From assembly GCA_033977485.1 (NCBI GenBank), contig CM066993.1, forward strand, positions 29,378,001 to 29,442,000: a stretch of 64,000 nucleotides of DNA. The letters run 5' to 3'. This document shows, one piece after another, positions 1 to 11,112 of the stretch. The notes under the pieces are model-generated. The model was not told where the DNA came from. It was given only the letters and a program-made list of their open reading frames with translations, and searched no databases. This stretch comes from Hydrangea macrophylla. Its lineage: Eukaryota; Streptophyta; Magnoliopsida; Cornales; Hydrangeaceae. Position 1 is the stretch's first letter. Each line of letters begins with the position of its first letter. A program made the position numbers and the translations under genes.

Positions 1-1134
1 GTTGCTCAACTCCTTTTCCTTTATCCACTTGTTGCCCTACCTTTGAGCCACTTGGCATACTCGACGCCCTGGTACTCATTCCCGATTGTCTCTTACTCGG
101 TAAAGTTCTTCTCTATATGTCCCGATTATCCACACTTCAAACATTTTCCCCTCATCTTTGGGTTGTAGCTCTTGGTGTTTGAGGTGGTATTGGGAGTAGT
201 CAAATTTGTGTTCAAAGGACAATTCCTAGATATGTGCCCTAGTTTCTTGCAAAGGTAACAGGTGCTCAATTGATAGCAAGTCCCTCTGTGTCGTAGGTTA
301 CCTGTTGAGCACAACGATCTCGAGTCTTCCACGAACATACTCCCTCCTTGGCTACCCACATACGATCCCAAACTTTGCGTGAATGGTTTTTTCCCATTGC
401 TTTGGTTCTTGCCCCTATTGTCATTTGCTATCTTTCCTTGTTGCCCTTGTCGCTATCAATTGACACTTTTCTCAGCTATTCTAGCAGCTTCCTCAACTAG
501 AGAAATCGTCGGGGTGTTGCAACATGTCAACTTAGCTACGGATATTCTCCCTAAACCCTTCCTAAAATTTATGAGCTTTATCCTCGTCAGTTGGAACTAT
601 AGTTTTCCCAAAATGTAACAAAGCATTATAACGGGAAACGTACTCACTCACAGTCATGTCTCCCTGAACTAGACTCGCAAATTCCTAATGTTTCTGAGTA
701 TAAGCAGATCACAGAAAGAAACGCTTGTTGAATTCATCCTTAAATGATTCCCATGTAGTTGGCTTCCCTTGTTCCAGCACATTGTTCTACCAATCCAATG
801 CTTCACCCATCAACGTATAGGATGCGTACAAAATTTTCTCCTCATCTGTGCATATCATTGTACGGAAGTGTCGTTTCATGTCCATCATCCAATGATCAAC
901 CAAGTCTTTGTCAACTTGTCCATGGTACAAGGTTGGTTTTCGTTTATGGAATTACTCTACGATGGTGTGTTGTGGTCGTGGTACTGGTGATGCATTTATA
1001 TAACGAACCTCAACTAGTGGAGCCTGAACATTCATCTGATCTCGTTTACTCACAGTATGAATAAAATTTTCCACCATGTTCACTATTTGGTCCATTCGCA
1101 AATGGGGTGACAACTCTCTTGTCGGATCAGCCAT
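1..1134 (-). pseudogene. Degenerate gag of Ty3/gypsy element G
   Basis: Remnant of a retrotransposon capsid/nucleocapsid gene read on the minus strand. The start is an ATG at 1132-1134 (MADPTREL...), about 210 bases inside the primer binding site, which is where gag normally begins. A middle stretch (about 560-700) reads like gypsy gag (DMTVSEYVSRYNALLHFGK). At 126-371 there is an intact CX2CX4HX4C zinc knuckle (CYLCKKLGHISRNC) that would bind RNA during packaging. The frame is broken by several stops and shifts between these islands, so no full protein can be made. The pol gene would lie left of the window. The zinc knuckle and the tRNA-Met primer site suggest a Tekay/Del-like lineage, but that is a guess. 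The nearest relative here is the plus-strand scrap at 48245-48824. Confidence 0.75.
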
Positions 1135-1345
1135 AATGTTTCAAGAAGTTACCCTATTAAATTCAATGCACAATGATTGTACCATGCCACAATATAGTTA
1201 TATGTGCAAAGACCAATATCACAAACAACAAATGCAACCATATGAAGCATTTCTATAATGTTAACAATATTATCTCATGATTACACACTCCATTCAACGT
1301 CACTCAGCATATAACATCACTTATTCCCAAGGCTCTAAACATATT

Positions 1346-1357
1346 GCTTTGATACCA
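1346..1357 (-). other. Primer binding site of element G (tRNA-Met type)
   Basis: On the minus strand this reads TGGTATCAAAGC, one base different from the TGGTATCAGAGC start of the plant initiator tRNA-Met primer site. It lies five bases inside the LTR end (TGTGTCA, ending at 1363) and upstream of the gag start, as expected for a 5' LTR located at higher coordinates. Confidence 0.8.
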
Positions 1358-1362
1358 CTAAA

Positions 1363-1838
1363 TGACACAGCCCGATACCACAATAGCGGAACCGAAGCCT
1401 ATGGCATGCCACCGAGGCAAAACTAATTCATTAACGTTCCCAAAAATTAGTTGTAAGAACACACACAGCGGAAAGAAACAACTCATTTGAAAACTAGTAG
1501 TCCAATTGACTGCACCTCGTGCCCAGTCGATTGAGACTGGTCTAACAGAAAGTTTGATTTTAAAACCTTATCCATTCGACTGTTTTCTAATCCTAATCGA
1601 TTGGGTCATCAAATCTTCAGTCGACTGGTATGGTCCGGTCGACTGAAGTCCAAACCTAGAAAAATATCTTATCTGAAAATCACGACCCAGTCGACTATGT
1701 CAGGGACCCAGTCGATTGTGCTGGGGACCCAGTCGACTGTGCCTCAAAGAAGTGATGCAGTGAGTTGCTGAAAAGAGGCACTAGTCGACTATTCCATAAA
1801 CCAATCGTCTATTTTATGGCAATAGAGCATTCTGTAGC
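1363..1838 (-). repeat. G LTR, 3' segment
   Basis: Terminal segment of the G 5' LTR next to the primer site. It ends (minus strand) in GGGCTGTGTCA. It contains a dense cluster of CAGTCGACTG-like palindromes at about 1500-1800. Element A is inserted at its left-hand limit, position 1839. Confidence 0.65.
1505..1815. repeat. Cluster of CAGTCGACTG-type palindromes
   Basis: At least six copies of a GTCGAC-centred palindrome or a one-base variant (CAGTCGATTG, CATTCGACTG, TAGTCGACTA) occur in about 300 bases, several in the context GGGACCCAGTCGACTGTG. The cluster lies inside the G LTR. The repeated palindromic core suggests a protein-binding array or hairpin-forming tract, but no function is known to me. 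Confidence 0.7.
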
Positions 1839-4058
1839 TATGGACACGCGGAATATGGGAATCCACCCCCGTTTTCCTTCCCGTGGTTTCGGAATTGATT
1901 TTCCTTTGTTTTGAAATTGATTTGAAAAGGAAAGGAAAAGGTCTGTTGAAAAAAGATACAAATTCGCCACTTGGTCTTTAAGGTACCAAGAAACCTAATT
2001 TTGACTCACCCAAATGGATAAAGGGCACCGGCCTTTCATAACCAAAGAACTTGGCTCGGGGTTTTGGTAAGAGAGAGGAAGGAGCCTTTGTCACGACTAA
2101 AACACCCTCAACTCGCCCCGTCTCTCGACGGGCCTCAATTAGCATCCAAATAATCATCTTATACTATGTTTGGTTCGACAAATAATACTATAATAGTATA
2201 TTACATCAAATAAGAATTTTGAAGTGGAAGACCAAAAGATAAGATATCATTCATAAGATCTAAGCCAAATACCACTCAATGCAAAGGTGAAAGATCACAC
2301 AAACAAACCTAGGAAAATCGTCTAATCACATATCAAGTAATCAAATTTTCATAGTATAGAGGGGACATTAATTGTTATTGAAACAAATAATCAAAGAAAT
2401 CAAAACATGCTTAGCAAGCTAGAATAATGCATGTTAATCTTTGAGAAAAGAAGACCTCTCAATCCCCGGGATGGATGAAAAAGGAAGATTAGATCGAGGG
2501 AAAACATGAACCTATGATCAAGTTCATTCCTTATAATCTTCTTAGATTAAGAGTCACAAAAACTCCAAATCTTGTATGGATGCAATGTATGATCCTAGAA
2601 TGTGCAAAGGTTGTAGTGTGTTTGTGTACATGGACTTTCTAAAGTGACTTAGAGGTCTAAAATATGCATGAATGCATGAAGGAAATCATCATAGGATATA
2701 TACAAATGTAGTATGGACTACTTCCTAAGATATGAACTAATTTGGAGTGCATGTGAGCATCAAATCAACGAATGAAAGTAAAAGTATGATTGTTGTGAAT
2801 AGTGGACAGAACAGTGAGTTGATCTTGTGAAAATGGAAAAGTGGGGTTAGAAATGTTTTTAGTGCATGATTTTTTTGGAGATCATCCTCATTGGTTCTAG
2901 AACACATATCAAAAATCCAATCTTCAATAACTATTATAGATTGATAGAAATCATATAAACAATAGAGGTTACTTAGAAACAGAGTTCGTACTGTCGACTG
3001 AAATATTGAAAAATCTTAGAAAATGAAAACATTACATTTGGAGGCCCATATTATACAGAAAGTTCCCTAAGACACTTAATTTTAAGGTAAAAATGAGTTG
3101 GGACCACTCCTTTTGGAAAGGTTTTCTGTAAAACAAGTTGAAATTCAACATAAAGTTGCTGTGACAGTAAAGACAGAATATCTAGAGAGAATGTTTGGAC
3201 CAAAATGGAATCCTTCCAAGTGTTTTAAGCCAAGCCAAAAATCATGGGTGTTCTATAATAATTTAGGAAGACTTTCCAAGTGGTCTTGCATCCATACATT
3301 GAGTATTGAGTTCTAGAGAAATCTTTGAACTCAGATCATTCACTGTTTCGAAGATTTCTTGAGAAAATAAGGGTTTTATTTCTTGAAATAAAAAAGAGGG
3401 GTTTATGAGGAGTTTTGAAATAGAGGTTTCGAGAGTATATTTTCAGCATTTAAATGCAAGTTATGACCACTTAAAATATCAACATTGAACTCATATCAAG
3501 AACCTCCAAGATTATTGGAGAGCATTGTTTCCATTTGAGCATAACTTCAAGAATACTTTGGAAATATTGAAGTTGGAATCATCATCTATCAAACATGTTT
3601 TTGAGGTCAAGAGCTACTATCCATAAGGATTCACTCACCTCAAACACCATGTCATCATTTAGATGATGATGAACTAGTAAATAATCAAAGAAAAATAAAA
3701 AAAGGAATGAGGTGAGAAGAGATGAACATAATATGTAAACAAGCAAATAATAACAATCAATAGATGATAATCAATGTGATTTTGGACTTATAGTTTGGTG
3801 TTTCACTCATAGATATTGACATTTGGACACGGAAGTAGCTTCCTAACTCAAGATTGCTCAAGAATGGTGGTTGGGAAGGATTTGAATGTGAAGTATAAGA
3901 GAAGTCATGGAAGGAAACAAGATTAGAACTCACTTTCTTATAGAAAATCAATGGGAGAAGCTCCATTTCTCTCTTCTAAACCTATCTCTATCTCTCTTTC
4001 TCTCTACAACTTTCTCAAACTTTGCACTTGGCCCCCCTAAAATGAAGAGCAAAGGGGG

Positions 4059-4068
4059 GTTTATATAG
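4059..4068 (-). promoter_or_regulatory. TATA box in A 3' LTR
   Basis: Reads CTATATAAAC on the minus strand. The same position is conserved in the A 5' LTR (13326-13335) and in solo LTR E (58050-58059) and is weakened in D. It sits about 1.06 kb after the LTR start in the sense direction and is the likely core promoter separating U3 from R. Confidence 0.65.
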
Positions 4069-4210
4069 ATCAATTTGGGGTGATTTTTGGGATTTAGAAA
4101 GTGTTTCCATTGGTCCTAAACATCTGTGAACAAGAAACTATGTCGTTTTGGCTTTTAATTATTCAATTTGGACCCCAAAATAAATTACAAAAATGGATTC
4201 TGCGGGGTTT

Positions 4211-4274
4211 GAGTGCCACCGTGGCACTGGCCATGTGCTGCCATGGTATTGTCGTAGTGCCTCCATGGCACTGC
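4211..4274. repeat. Triple palindrome array, decayed copy
   Basis: Three tandem units of about 23 bases related to AGTGCCGCGGCGGCACT. In this copy most CpG positions have become TpG or CpA (for example GTGCCACCGTGGCACT), unlike the GC-rich copies in D and E. Confidence 0.7.
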
Positions 4275-5126
4275 TCCTTAGATGCCAAAAATATTTATTT
4301 AGGCCCCCAGAGGTTTCGGTATTCGCAAAAAGGCCCTATTTCGTCCAAAATTCATAGAAAATGTGTACGAACTCCAAATTGAGCTTGTGATATACCGTTG
4401 GAAAGGTAATGGAGTCTACTTTCCATTAAAAAAATTAGAGTTAGGTCACTTTGAAAAGTTTTGTGGTATTTGCGATAAAAGCCAATTTGATTGTCTTTTT
4501 AACCTTCAGAAATCCATAATAAATTCGTTTTGAATTCAGAAACTATCTGCGATATACCGTTGGAAAGCTATTGACCTCTAGTATCCATGAAAAATGTTTA
4601 AAAAATGACACGATGCTCCAGTTTTAAAGTCAACTTTTAGGTCAAATCAGTCAAACTTGGGATTTCCAGGAAGGTTTGGGAACCTCTGGGAGCTCCCAAG
4701 AGCTGATGTTTTCAACCAATTTTCTTTTAAACTCATTTTAGTACTTTTCACATGATCTATAATGATCTCAAAAATTTTTGAAGAATTTGGATGATTTCGG
4801 TCAAACCCTGGTCAAACCTAAATCAAATCGGTCAACGGAGACTTTCGGGGAACTTTAGGGACTTCCGAAGGTCTCTAGGAGAGGACAATTTCATCTGATT
4901 TTGCTTCAAAACTCATTTTATCACTTTTCTTATGACGTAGCATGTATCCAAAACTTTTGGTCCAAATTAGGGAGTTTTTGGGCTATCAAGGGCATTTTGG
5001 TCATTCTGAGCATTTTGAGAGATAGAACTAACTTCCAGGAGTCCTTTTTAAGTCTTTTTTGATTATTATGAACCACCAAGCCATGGGTCTCCTAAATCTG
5101 ATAGCCGACAAAATGGGGTGTCTATA

Positions 5127-5185
5127 GTTTGGCCTCTTTGGCATGAACTTGCGAGGCAACGCATGTCGCAAGTGAGTGCTAAAGT
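5127..5185 (-). other. A polypurine-tract region with flanking hairpin
   Basis: Immediately inside the 3' LTR the minus strand reads GCCAAAGAGGCCAAAC, a diverged form of the GCCAAAGAGGGGCAAAC tract of element B. The tract overlaps one arm of an inverted repeat, CTTTGGCA at 5136-5143 pairing with TGCTAAAG at 5178-5185, and B has the same arrangement. Plus-strand priming for reverse transcription would start here. Confidence 0.65.
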
Positions 5186-5929
5186 TTTGAAGAGTCAGGT
5201 CTTTTTGGAGTCTATAGATTTAGGATAAAAGCGTTGCAAAAGGTGCAAGGATGATGCTGAGGCTAGTGCTGGTCGTGCTCTTCGTGAGCTGCCTATGCAT
5301 CCTGAGGGGAATCGGACAAGGACGTAGTTTGGGGCACAAAGAAACAAATACATGCAAAACAAGACAGGCGGATGCCATGCTATGAGGATGATATGCAATG
5401 CATGGATGTGATATGAATTGTGTCTTCAGTCCAATCATGTCTAGTGTTCTGATCCTAGCATGAGCTGGTGCTGTGTGCCACTCCAAGTGAGATTGTGTCA
5501 TGCCTATGTTGTGTTCTAAAGTGCTTGTGGTCCTATTACATGTGTTCTGTGTATTCACCACTCTCAGTGGGCTTGGTGATCTATGCTTCGCTACGACTAA
5601 TAGACTTATAAGGGATCTCAACCCGAAGGTCTTATCCAAGGAAGAGCGTGGTGCTCAAAGTGATACTATGGTGCTCAAAAGAACGCTTGTGGTGTGTTTG
5701 CCACTCCTAGTGGACTTTCTGTATCGTGACCGATGGGCTATGTGTCATGTTATGCCCAATTTGTTGTGTTTGGTGAGTGAAAGTGACCCTCTAGACTTGA
5801 CTCGTGCTCCCCTTAATCATGATGCTATAGACTCGGTGACTCTCAGATACTCAACAGTGCTTCTCATATTTCAATGATTATCCTCAATTCTCAATGACGC
5901 TTATGTTGTTCCTCAAATCTTTGACGGTG

Positions 5930-6470
5930 CTTCTCAATGCTTCTTGATTCTCAACAATTTTCTTAAAATCTTAACAATGATCCTCAAATCTCTAATGATG
6001 TTCCTCAACTTTTCAATGATGCTTTTCAACTCTTCTGATGCTCCTCAACACATCTGATGCTCCTCCAACGATGCTTCTCAACACATCTGATGCTCCTCAA
6101 CTCTTCAATGATGCTCCTAAACAAATCTGATGCTCCTCAACACATCTGATGTTCCTCAACTCTTCAACGATGCTCCTCAATAAATATGATGCTCCTCAAC
6201 TCTTCAACGATGCTCCTCAACAAATCTGATGCTCCTCAACACATCTGATGTTCCTCAACTCTTCAACGATGCTACTCAACAAATCTGATGCTCCTCAATA
6301 CATCTGATGTTCCTCAACTCTTCAACGATGCTCCTCAACAAATTTAATGCTCCTCAACTCTTCAACGATGCTCCTTAACACATTTGATGTTCCTCAACTC
6401 TTCAAAGATGCTCCTCAATGCTCCAATAATGCTTCTCAACTTTTCTGATGTTCCTTGATGCTTCTCAACT
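5930..6470. repeat. Tandem repeats, ~19-bp subunits in a ~57-bp higher order
   Basis: Repeated GATGCTCCTCAACACATCT-like units alternate with variants ending in TCTTCAACGATG, giving a higher-order period near 57 bases. A related looser array (TCTGGACTCTGAGCCCTAAAA) continues to about 6680. Tandem arrays between the coding region and 3' LTR are characteristic of Tat/Ogre elements. Confidence 0.8.
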
Positions 6471-7199
6471 CTCCTGATGTTCCTCGATGCTCCTCTAATC
6501 TTTGGATTCTAAAACATCCTCACAAAACATCTCATCAGCAAACCTGGACTCTGAGCCCTAAAACACCTCAACAACACATCTTATCAACACATCTGGACTC
6601 TGAGCCCTAAAATACCTACACATCTTATCAACACTTCTCATCAACACATCTGGACTTTGGGCCTCTCATCGACACTCCTCATCAACATAACTAGACTCTG
6701 ATTGGATTAGCAATAGTTCCTTGGTGTTAGCAATATTTCCTTTGATCAGCCACCTTGAGAAACAACTATCGGTTTATAGTTTGTAACCACTTGTGAGTTT
6801 ATGCCACTCGTACTTGGGACACTTCTCATATTGCAACCCTAACTGGTGCACTAATGATGTTTGGGTTAGTTTTCATGAAACCTCAATCTCTGACACACTT
6901 TTGATTAGATTACTACTGACTCAAACAAAGAAGGATTGACTCAGACATAAAATTCTCAAATCGCCATGATCCAATATGCCTCTATCATAAATGATGTACC
7001 TCTCATCTTTTATGTTTATTCCTTATCTTAATATGATAGTACTTTGTTGATAAATCTGGTTTTTGAAAATTTTTCCCTATTGATCTAATCAGTTCCCTAC
7101 TTCTTCCAGGAAGTGCTTTGAATTAGTGCCTTAGCTTTTAGAATAAAAGATACTCTATTTCAAAACAAATTTGTGACTTGAAAACTTGTCCTTGGTGTG

Positions 7200-7440
7200 A
7201 AGGGATTGCATTACGCAAATGGAGTTTGCCCTTAGTTTGAGGTGTAAGAAGTGGAAATCATAGGCAAACGAGGTGGGTGACCGAAGTTTGCCCCTAGTTT
7301 TGATGATGGTTTATTAGAGGTTCTAGGCTAACGAGGTAGGTGGCCGAAGTTTGCCCCTTGTATGAAGGGTAGATAGTAAAATTCAGGTAAATGATGCGGG
7401 TAGCCGAAGTTTTCCCCTAGTGTGGAAGGTGATTTCTGGC
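7200..7440. repeat. Dispersed TTTGCCCCTAGT modules
   Basis: Four blocks containing GTTTGCCC(C/T)TAGT, each preceded by GGCAAACGA-like sequence and so potentially self-complementary. The same module recurs three times in element B at 33000-33135. It is a shared, repeated untranslated element of the family. Confidence 0.65.
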
Positions 7441-8699
7441 TTGAGGCAAGGACCGTGACATTAATCTCTCATATGCTCATAACTTTTGCCTAGGCACTGG
7501 TGAAGTGACCTAGCGAGCTATTTTCTCTCTTTTGTTATTGCTCACTCTGGATTTAGCTAAAAATTTTGCCTAGGCATCCTTTCAGATTTTTGACCTAGCT
7601 TGCCATCCTTCTTTTCTTTTTGAAAGTCTGCCTACGTACCCTCGAGTGGGGATCAGAGCTAACGTAGTTAGGGCCAAGGCTTTGAAAGAAGGGGGGGGGG
7701 GTTAATTATGATGGTATCGATCGAACCGATGCAGTTGCCTATGTATCCCCGAGTGGGAATCAGGTCGAGCGTAGTTCAAGGCAAAGCTTGAAGGAAATGG
7801 GTTATTTTTGTGCGTGGAGTGACCGAACCGATGCGGTTGCCTATGTATCACCAAATTTTTTATTTTTTATTTTTCATTTCCTCCATCTTTTTGACTGGCT
7901 TAGGGTCAGATTTTTGAAACCAACACCCTTTCAGCTCTAACTTTTGCCTAGGTGCCCTTCTGGGTTTTCAACCTAGCGAGCTTTTTCTTTTCTTTTCTTT
8001 TCTTTTCTTCTTTTTCTTTCTTTTTTTAAAATGGAGATGAAACCCACTGAAATATTTAGCTACCATCAAGGACCAAGTCCGCATAGATTTGCATGGCTAT
8101 CAATTGGGTTGAGCCCAAGGCTTTGAAATGGCGAAAAAGGATGTTGGGCAAGCCCCAAGTCAGTTCCAAGTACGTCTTTTGAAGATTAAGGCAATAACAT
8201 CTTTAAATTATTAAAGTAAGACTATTTAATTCTCGGCTCTTCATCAATGTCAGCGCGAAACCGACTTTGACCTTTTAAGATTCTTTTTTTTTGTTTGATG
8301 CAAAAACTCATTAGCAGAGTAATATCCATGGTAATTTGAAAGTGACATTTCAGTTCAATGATTCATGCATTTATGACTAGACAAATCAAATTAAGCAAAA
8401 TGATTTCAATCTATTAGCGAAAGAGAGGGATTACAGTACTCAACACAGACCCATAACAACTCGATGACAGACAGACTCAACTACAAGACCAAACTTGAAA
8501 TAGATTCAAAACATAGAATAGACTCAACTTGGTCTCAAATGGAGTGTCTTTGTGACCCATTTATTATTATTGTTTTTTTTCAGTAGAAGTTCCAAACACT
8601 ATTGCTCCACTGCACGAATTCAACATTCATGGGTGTCAGTGAAAGGGATCATTTGATAAGATAGGCCAAGGGCTTAGGTGACATGGGGTTGAATGGGTG

Positions 8700-9760
8700 G
8701 TGGCTCGATGATTCTTCGGTCAATGAGGTCTTGGATATCATGGAAGAGACTTATGCACCGGTCGGTGTCATGGCCGTGGCCGTGGCCTTGGTGGTAGGCA
8801 CATCGTTTGAACAGGTCACGTTAGGTGGTGGGGGATTACCAAGAGGCTGAAGGAGTTAAAGGTGTCCCTTTTTTACCATGCAGCCTAAGGCTACGGAGGG
8901 GGAGATATCTAGCTTGGAAAATTCACATGGTACCCTATTTTGGTAAGGGCGGCTAGGCGAGCTGGTTTGGTTGGGAGAATAGGCCATGTGTTGGTTACTA
9001 AGGGCGTTGACATCCTTAGGGTTTCAGGAGTATTCGAGCCTCTTGGACTGGCTTTGTGATTCTTCATTCTTGATTTTCCCTTCCCTGATTACATCCTCAA
9101 TTCTAGTCCCAATCTCAAACAGTTCTTTAAATGTTGAGATGGACTTGTAGAATAGTTTCTCATAGTACAGCAGCTGTAGATTCTTGATCAACATTGCGAT
9201 GTGCTCATGGGTGTAGCCCATTGATTGGAAAACACTCATGCAGAACTTTACGTGGCTCTTCGGATTCCCAGTTCCATCAAAACGATCAATTTCAGGCATC
9301 TTGAAGTTCTCCGACAGTTTCAGCTTAACAAGCTCAAAAAGGCCTTCCAGGTCTAGCATGTCGTCATCGATCCCATTGCTTTTCCTCAGTATGCTTTCTA
9401 GCTTATCAACCTTGTCCATTTTTTCTTAAAATTTCTTTTCCTACGTAGGCGGCGGGACCCCTTGAAACCATTCTTCTTCTCCACCGTTCTCATATACAGG
9501 GATGGGAGGTGGTATAAACCCCGGCGGAGGTGGTGGCATGAACCCTGGCGGTAGTGATGGGAACCCACGTGGGTACTGTGGCTATTGCTGTTTTGGTTCT
9601 TCCATGAATTTCAAGACTTGGGCTAGGCTGTTAGACTGCTGATTTATGGTTGCTCCCAACTCAGTGACCTTCTTTCCTAACTCTTCTTGATTCATGCTGA
9701 AATAACTTGGCAGGCTGATCCTGACCAAACGGTTGTCTGAATTTCTGACCCAAGATAAGG
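8700..9760 (-). pseudogene. Degenerate, internally deleted gag of element A
   Basis: Gag homologue of element B's capsid gene. Near 9720-9750 it reads WVRNSDNRLVRI, matching WVRAPNSRLIRS upstream of B gag. Next come a proline-rich stretch (about 9500-9580) and a frame at 9024-9419 (DKLESILRKSNGIDDDMLDLEG...FDGTGNPKS). That frame jumps from the early capsid domain straight to IKNLQ...IEDVIREGKIK, so the core of the Retrotrans_gag domain is deleted. Around 8711-8805 the minus strand still encodes AYHQGHGHGHDTDRC, equivalent to the FHQGRGHSTDRC motif of B. Stops and frameshifts separate these blocks. No pol follows. Confidence 0.75.
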
Positions 9761-10124
9761 ATTCTAGTTGCTGACTTTGGGAATCTATAGTGACATACAG
9801 ATTTGAGAGAATTGTATCAAATTCTGATTGTGACGACTTTAGATAGACAATGACAGTGATGTTATCAAGTGTTGACTGACTTATGTACAGACTGACTAAG
9901 ACAGTGCGTGCATACTGATAGGAATGGTGCATGTAAATGAGACAAGCATGCGGATGCGAGCCCTAATCTATATGATACTACTACTTCTAACAGATAACAG
10001 TTAAGCAAGTAAGGTCCTAGCCATACAAAGTGTGTTAACATTACTTTTTAGTATGATCACTTTGGGAGAAAGAAGAATTTCCAAGATATTTAGGAGATTC
10101 TGGGGATTTTCTAGAATTTCTGAT

Positions 10125-10515
10125 AATTTGGACATAGTTTCTGGGGAAAATAGGCATATTTGGGAAATTTGAGAGATTTGGACAGAGTTTTTGGTGTATT
10201 TGGGAAATCTGGGAGATTTGGACAGAGTTTCTGGGAGAAAATGGTCATAACTGGGTTATCCGGGAGATTTGGATAGAGTTTCTGGGAGAAACTGGTCCTA
10301 TATGGGTAATCCAGGGGATTTGGACAGAGTTTCTAGGAGAAACTGGTTATGTCTGGGGAGAAATTGGTGCATTTAGGAAATCTGGTTATGTCTGGGTATT
10401 TCTGGGATATTTGGGTAGAGTTTCTGGGAGAAATTTGTCAATCTGCGAAATTTAGACAAAGTTTGTGGGAGAAATTGGGATATCCGGATGAGTTGGGCAG
10501 AGTTTCAAGGAGAAA
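10125..10515. repeat. Leader tandem repeats of element A (~50 bp)
   Basis: Seven or more imperfect copies of a unit containing GGGAGATTTGGACAGAGTTTCTGGGAGAAA, between the primer site and gag. Copies vary in length and have substitutions. The array lies in the 5' untranslated leader, where packaging and dimerisation signals usually are. Confidence 0.75.
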
Positions 10516-10559
10516 CATGTGTATATGACAAGAGCATGTGATGATGGTGATCATATTAT

Positions 10560-11094
10560 CTAGAAAGTTTTCATACTCCTATGTCTTGGGACCAACAAAC
10601 AAGGTTTGCGGTGTATATCTTTGTGAGCATGGAGCAGACATCCTTGTCATGGTGCCTAGGCAGGTCAACTCAATGTAATCACATGTGAGTGATTGCCTTG
10701 GGAATCATAAGAAAGAGGTTCTGTTCTATGCCACATAAGCGTCTACACCGCGCAGGTAATCCCACCAGAGCATACAATAGTTATATCACATTGTCCTAGC
10801 TGAAAAGATAAATGAACAGTCCTATGAAAGGTTCTACACGAATCTATATACAAAGGCTGGGTTTAGTCAAAGAGGGCTCATTGACGAGAGTTCCAATATA
10901 CCGTCAGAGAGACAGTACGGAAGTGTTTACTCTTTTTGATATACCTTGGATGGTACAACGTCAATGGTGACTTGTGCCCTGGCACTACAAGACCTGAACA
11001 ATGTCAGCACCGCGTTTCAGACACAATCGGAGGGGGAAATGCAGGAGTGCAATGCGGTGAACTAGACACTTTTATTTTGTTTTGAAAATAAAAG
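10560..11094 (-). other. Leader of element A, conserved with element B
   Basis: Non-coding leader next to the primer site. The part at 10740-10900 (CACATTGTCCTA, GGTTCTA, ATGCAAAGGC/ATACAAAGGC, GGGTTTTAGTC-like) matches the corresponding part of B at about 41100-41310. This conservation outside genes suggests a shared RNA function, for example packaging. Confidence 0.55.
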
Positions 11095-11112
11095 TCCCCA
11101 GCAGAGTCGCCA
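11095..11112 (-). other. Primer binding site of element A (tRNA-Arg)
   Basis: Minus strand TGGCGACTCTGCTGGGGA is complementary to the 3' end of a plant tRNA-Arg (…TCCCCAGCGGAGTCG-CCA), with one mismatch. It lies three bases inside the 5' LTR end at 11116. The tRNA-Arg primer is typical of Ogre/Tat elements. Confidence 0.85.

Larger units (their letters stand above)
1839..5126 (-). repeat. 3' LTR of element A
   Basis: Matches the right LTR (11116-14338) and the solo LTRs at 16155-19439 and 56979-60277 over the whole length. In the sense direction it starts TATAGACACCCC and ends GTGTCCATA. The other copies start TGTAGACACC and end TCCACA, so both terminal dinucleotides have suffered transitions. 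A TATA box lies at 4059-4068 and a decayed triple palindrome at 4211-4274. Confidence 0.9.
5186..8640 (-). other. Long 3' untranslated region of element A
   Basis: No coding region is supported in this stretch. It holds a module shared with B near 5240-5330 (GCTGGTCGTGCTC...GAGCTGCCTA), tandem repeats at 5930-6680, repeated TTTGCCCCTAGT-like blocks at about 7200-7440, and a block (about 7620-7860) matching B near 33160-33310, including GCCTA...GAGTGGGAATCAG. A run of 11 G lies at 7691. Small open frames here, such as 5500-5877 on the plus strand, have no recognisable similarity. Confidence 0.7.

Noticed and set aside
5500..5877. 125-residue plus-strand open frame in element A
   Set aside because: Antisense to the element, no similarity recognised, and not conserved in the corresponding region of B.
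11095..11112. Partial tRNA-like sequence
   Set aside because: Only the 3' 18 bases are present, as expected for a primer binding site; there is no tRNA gene.
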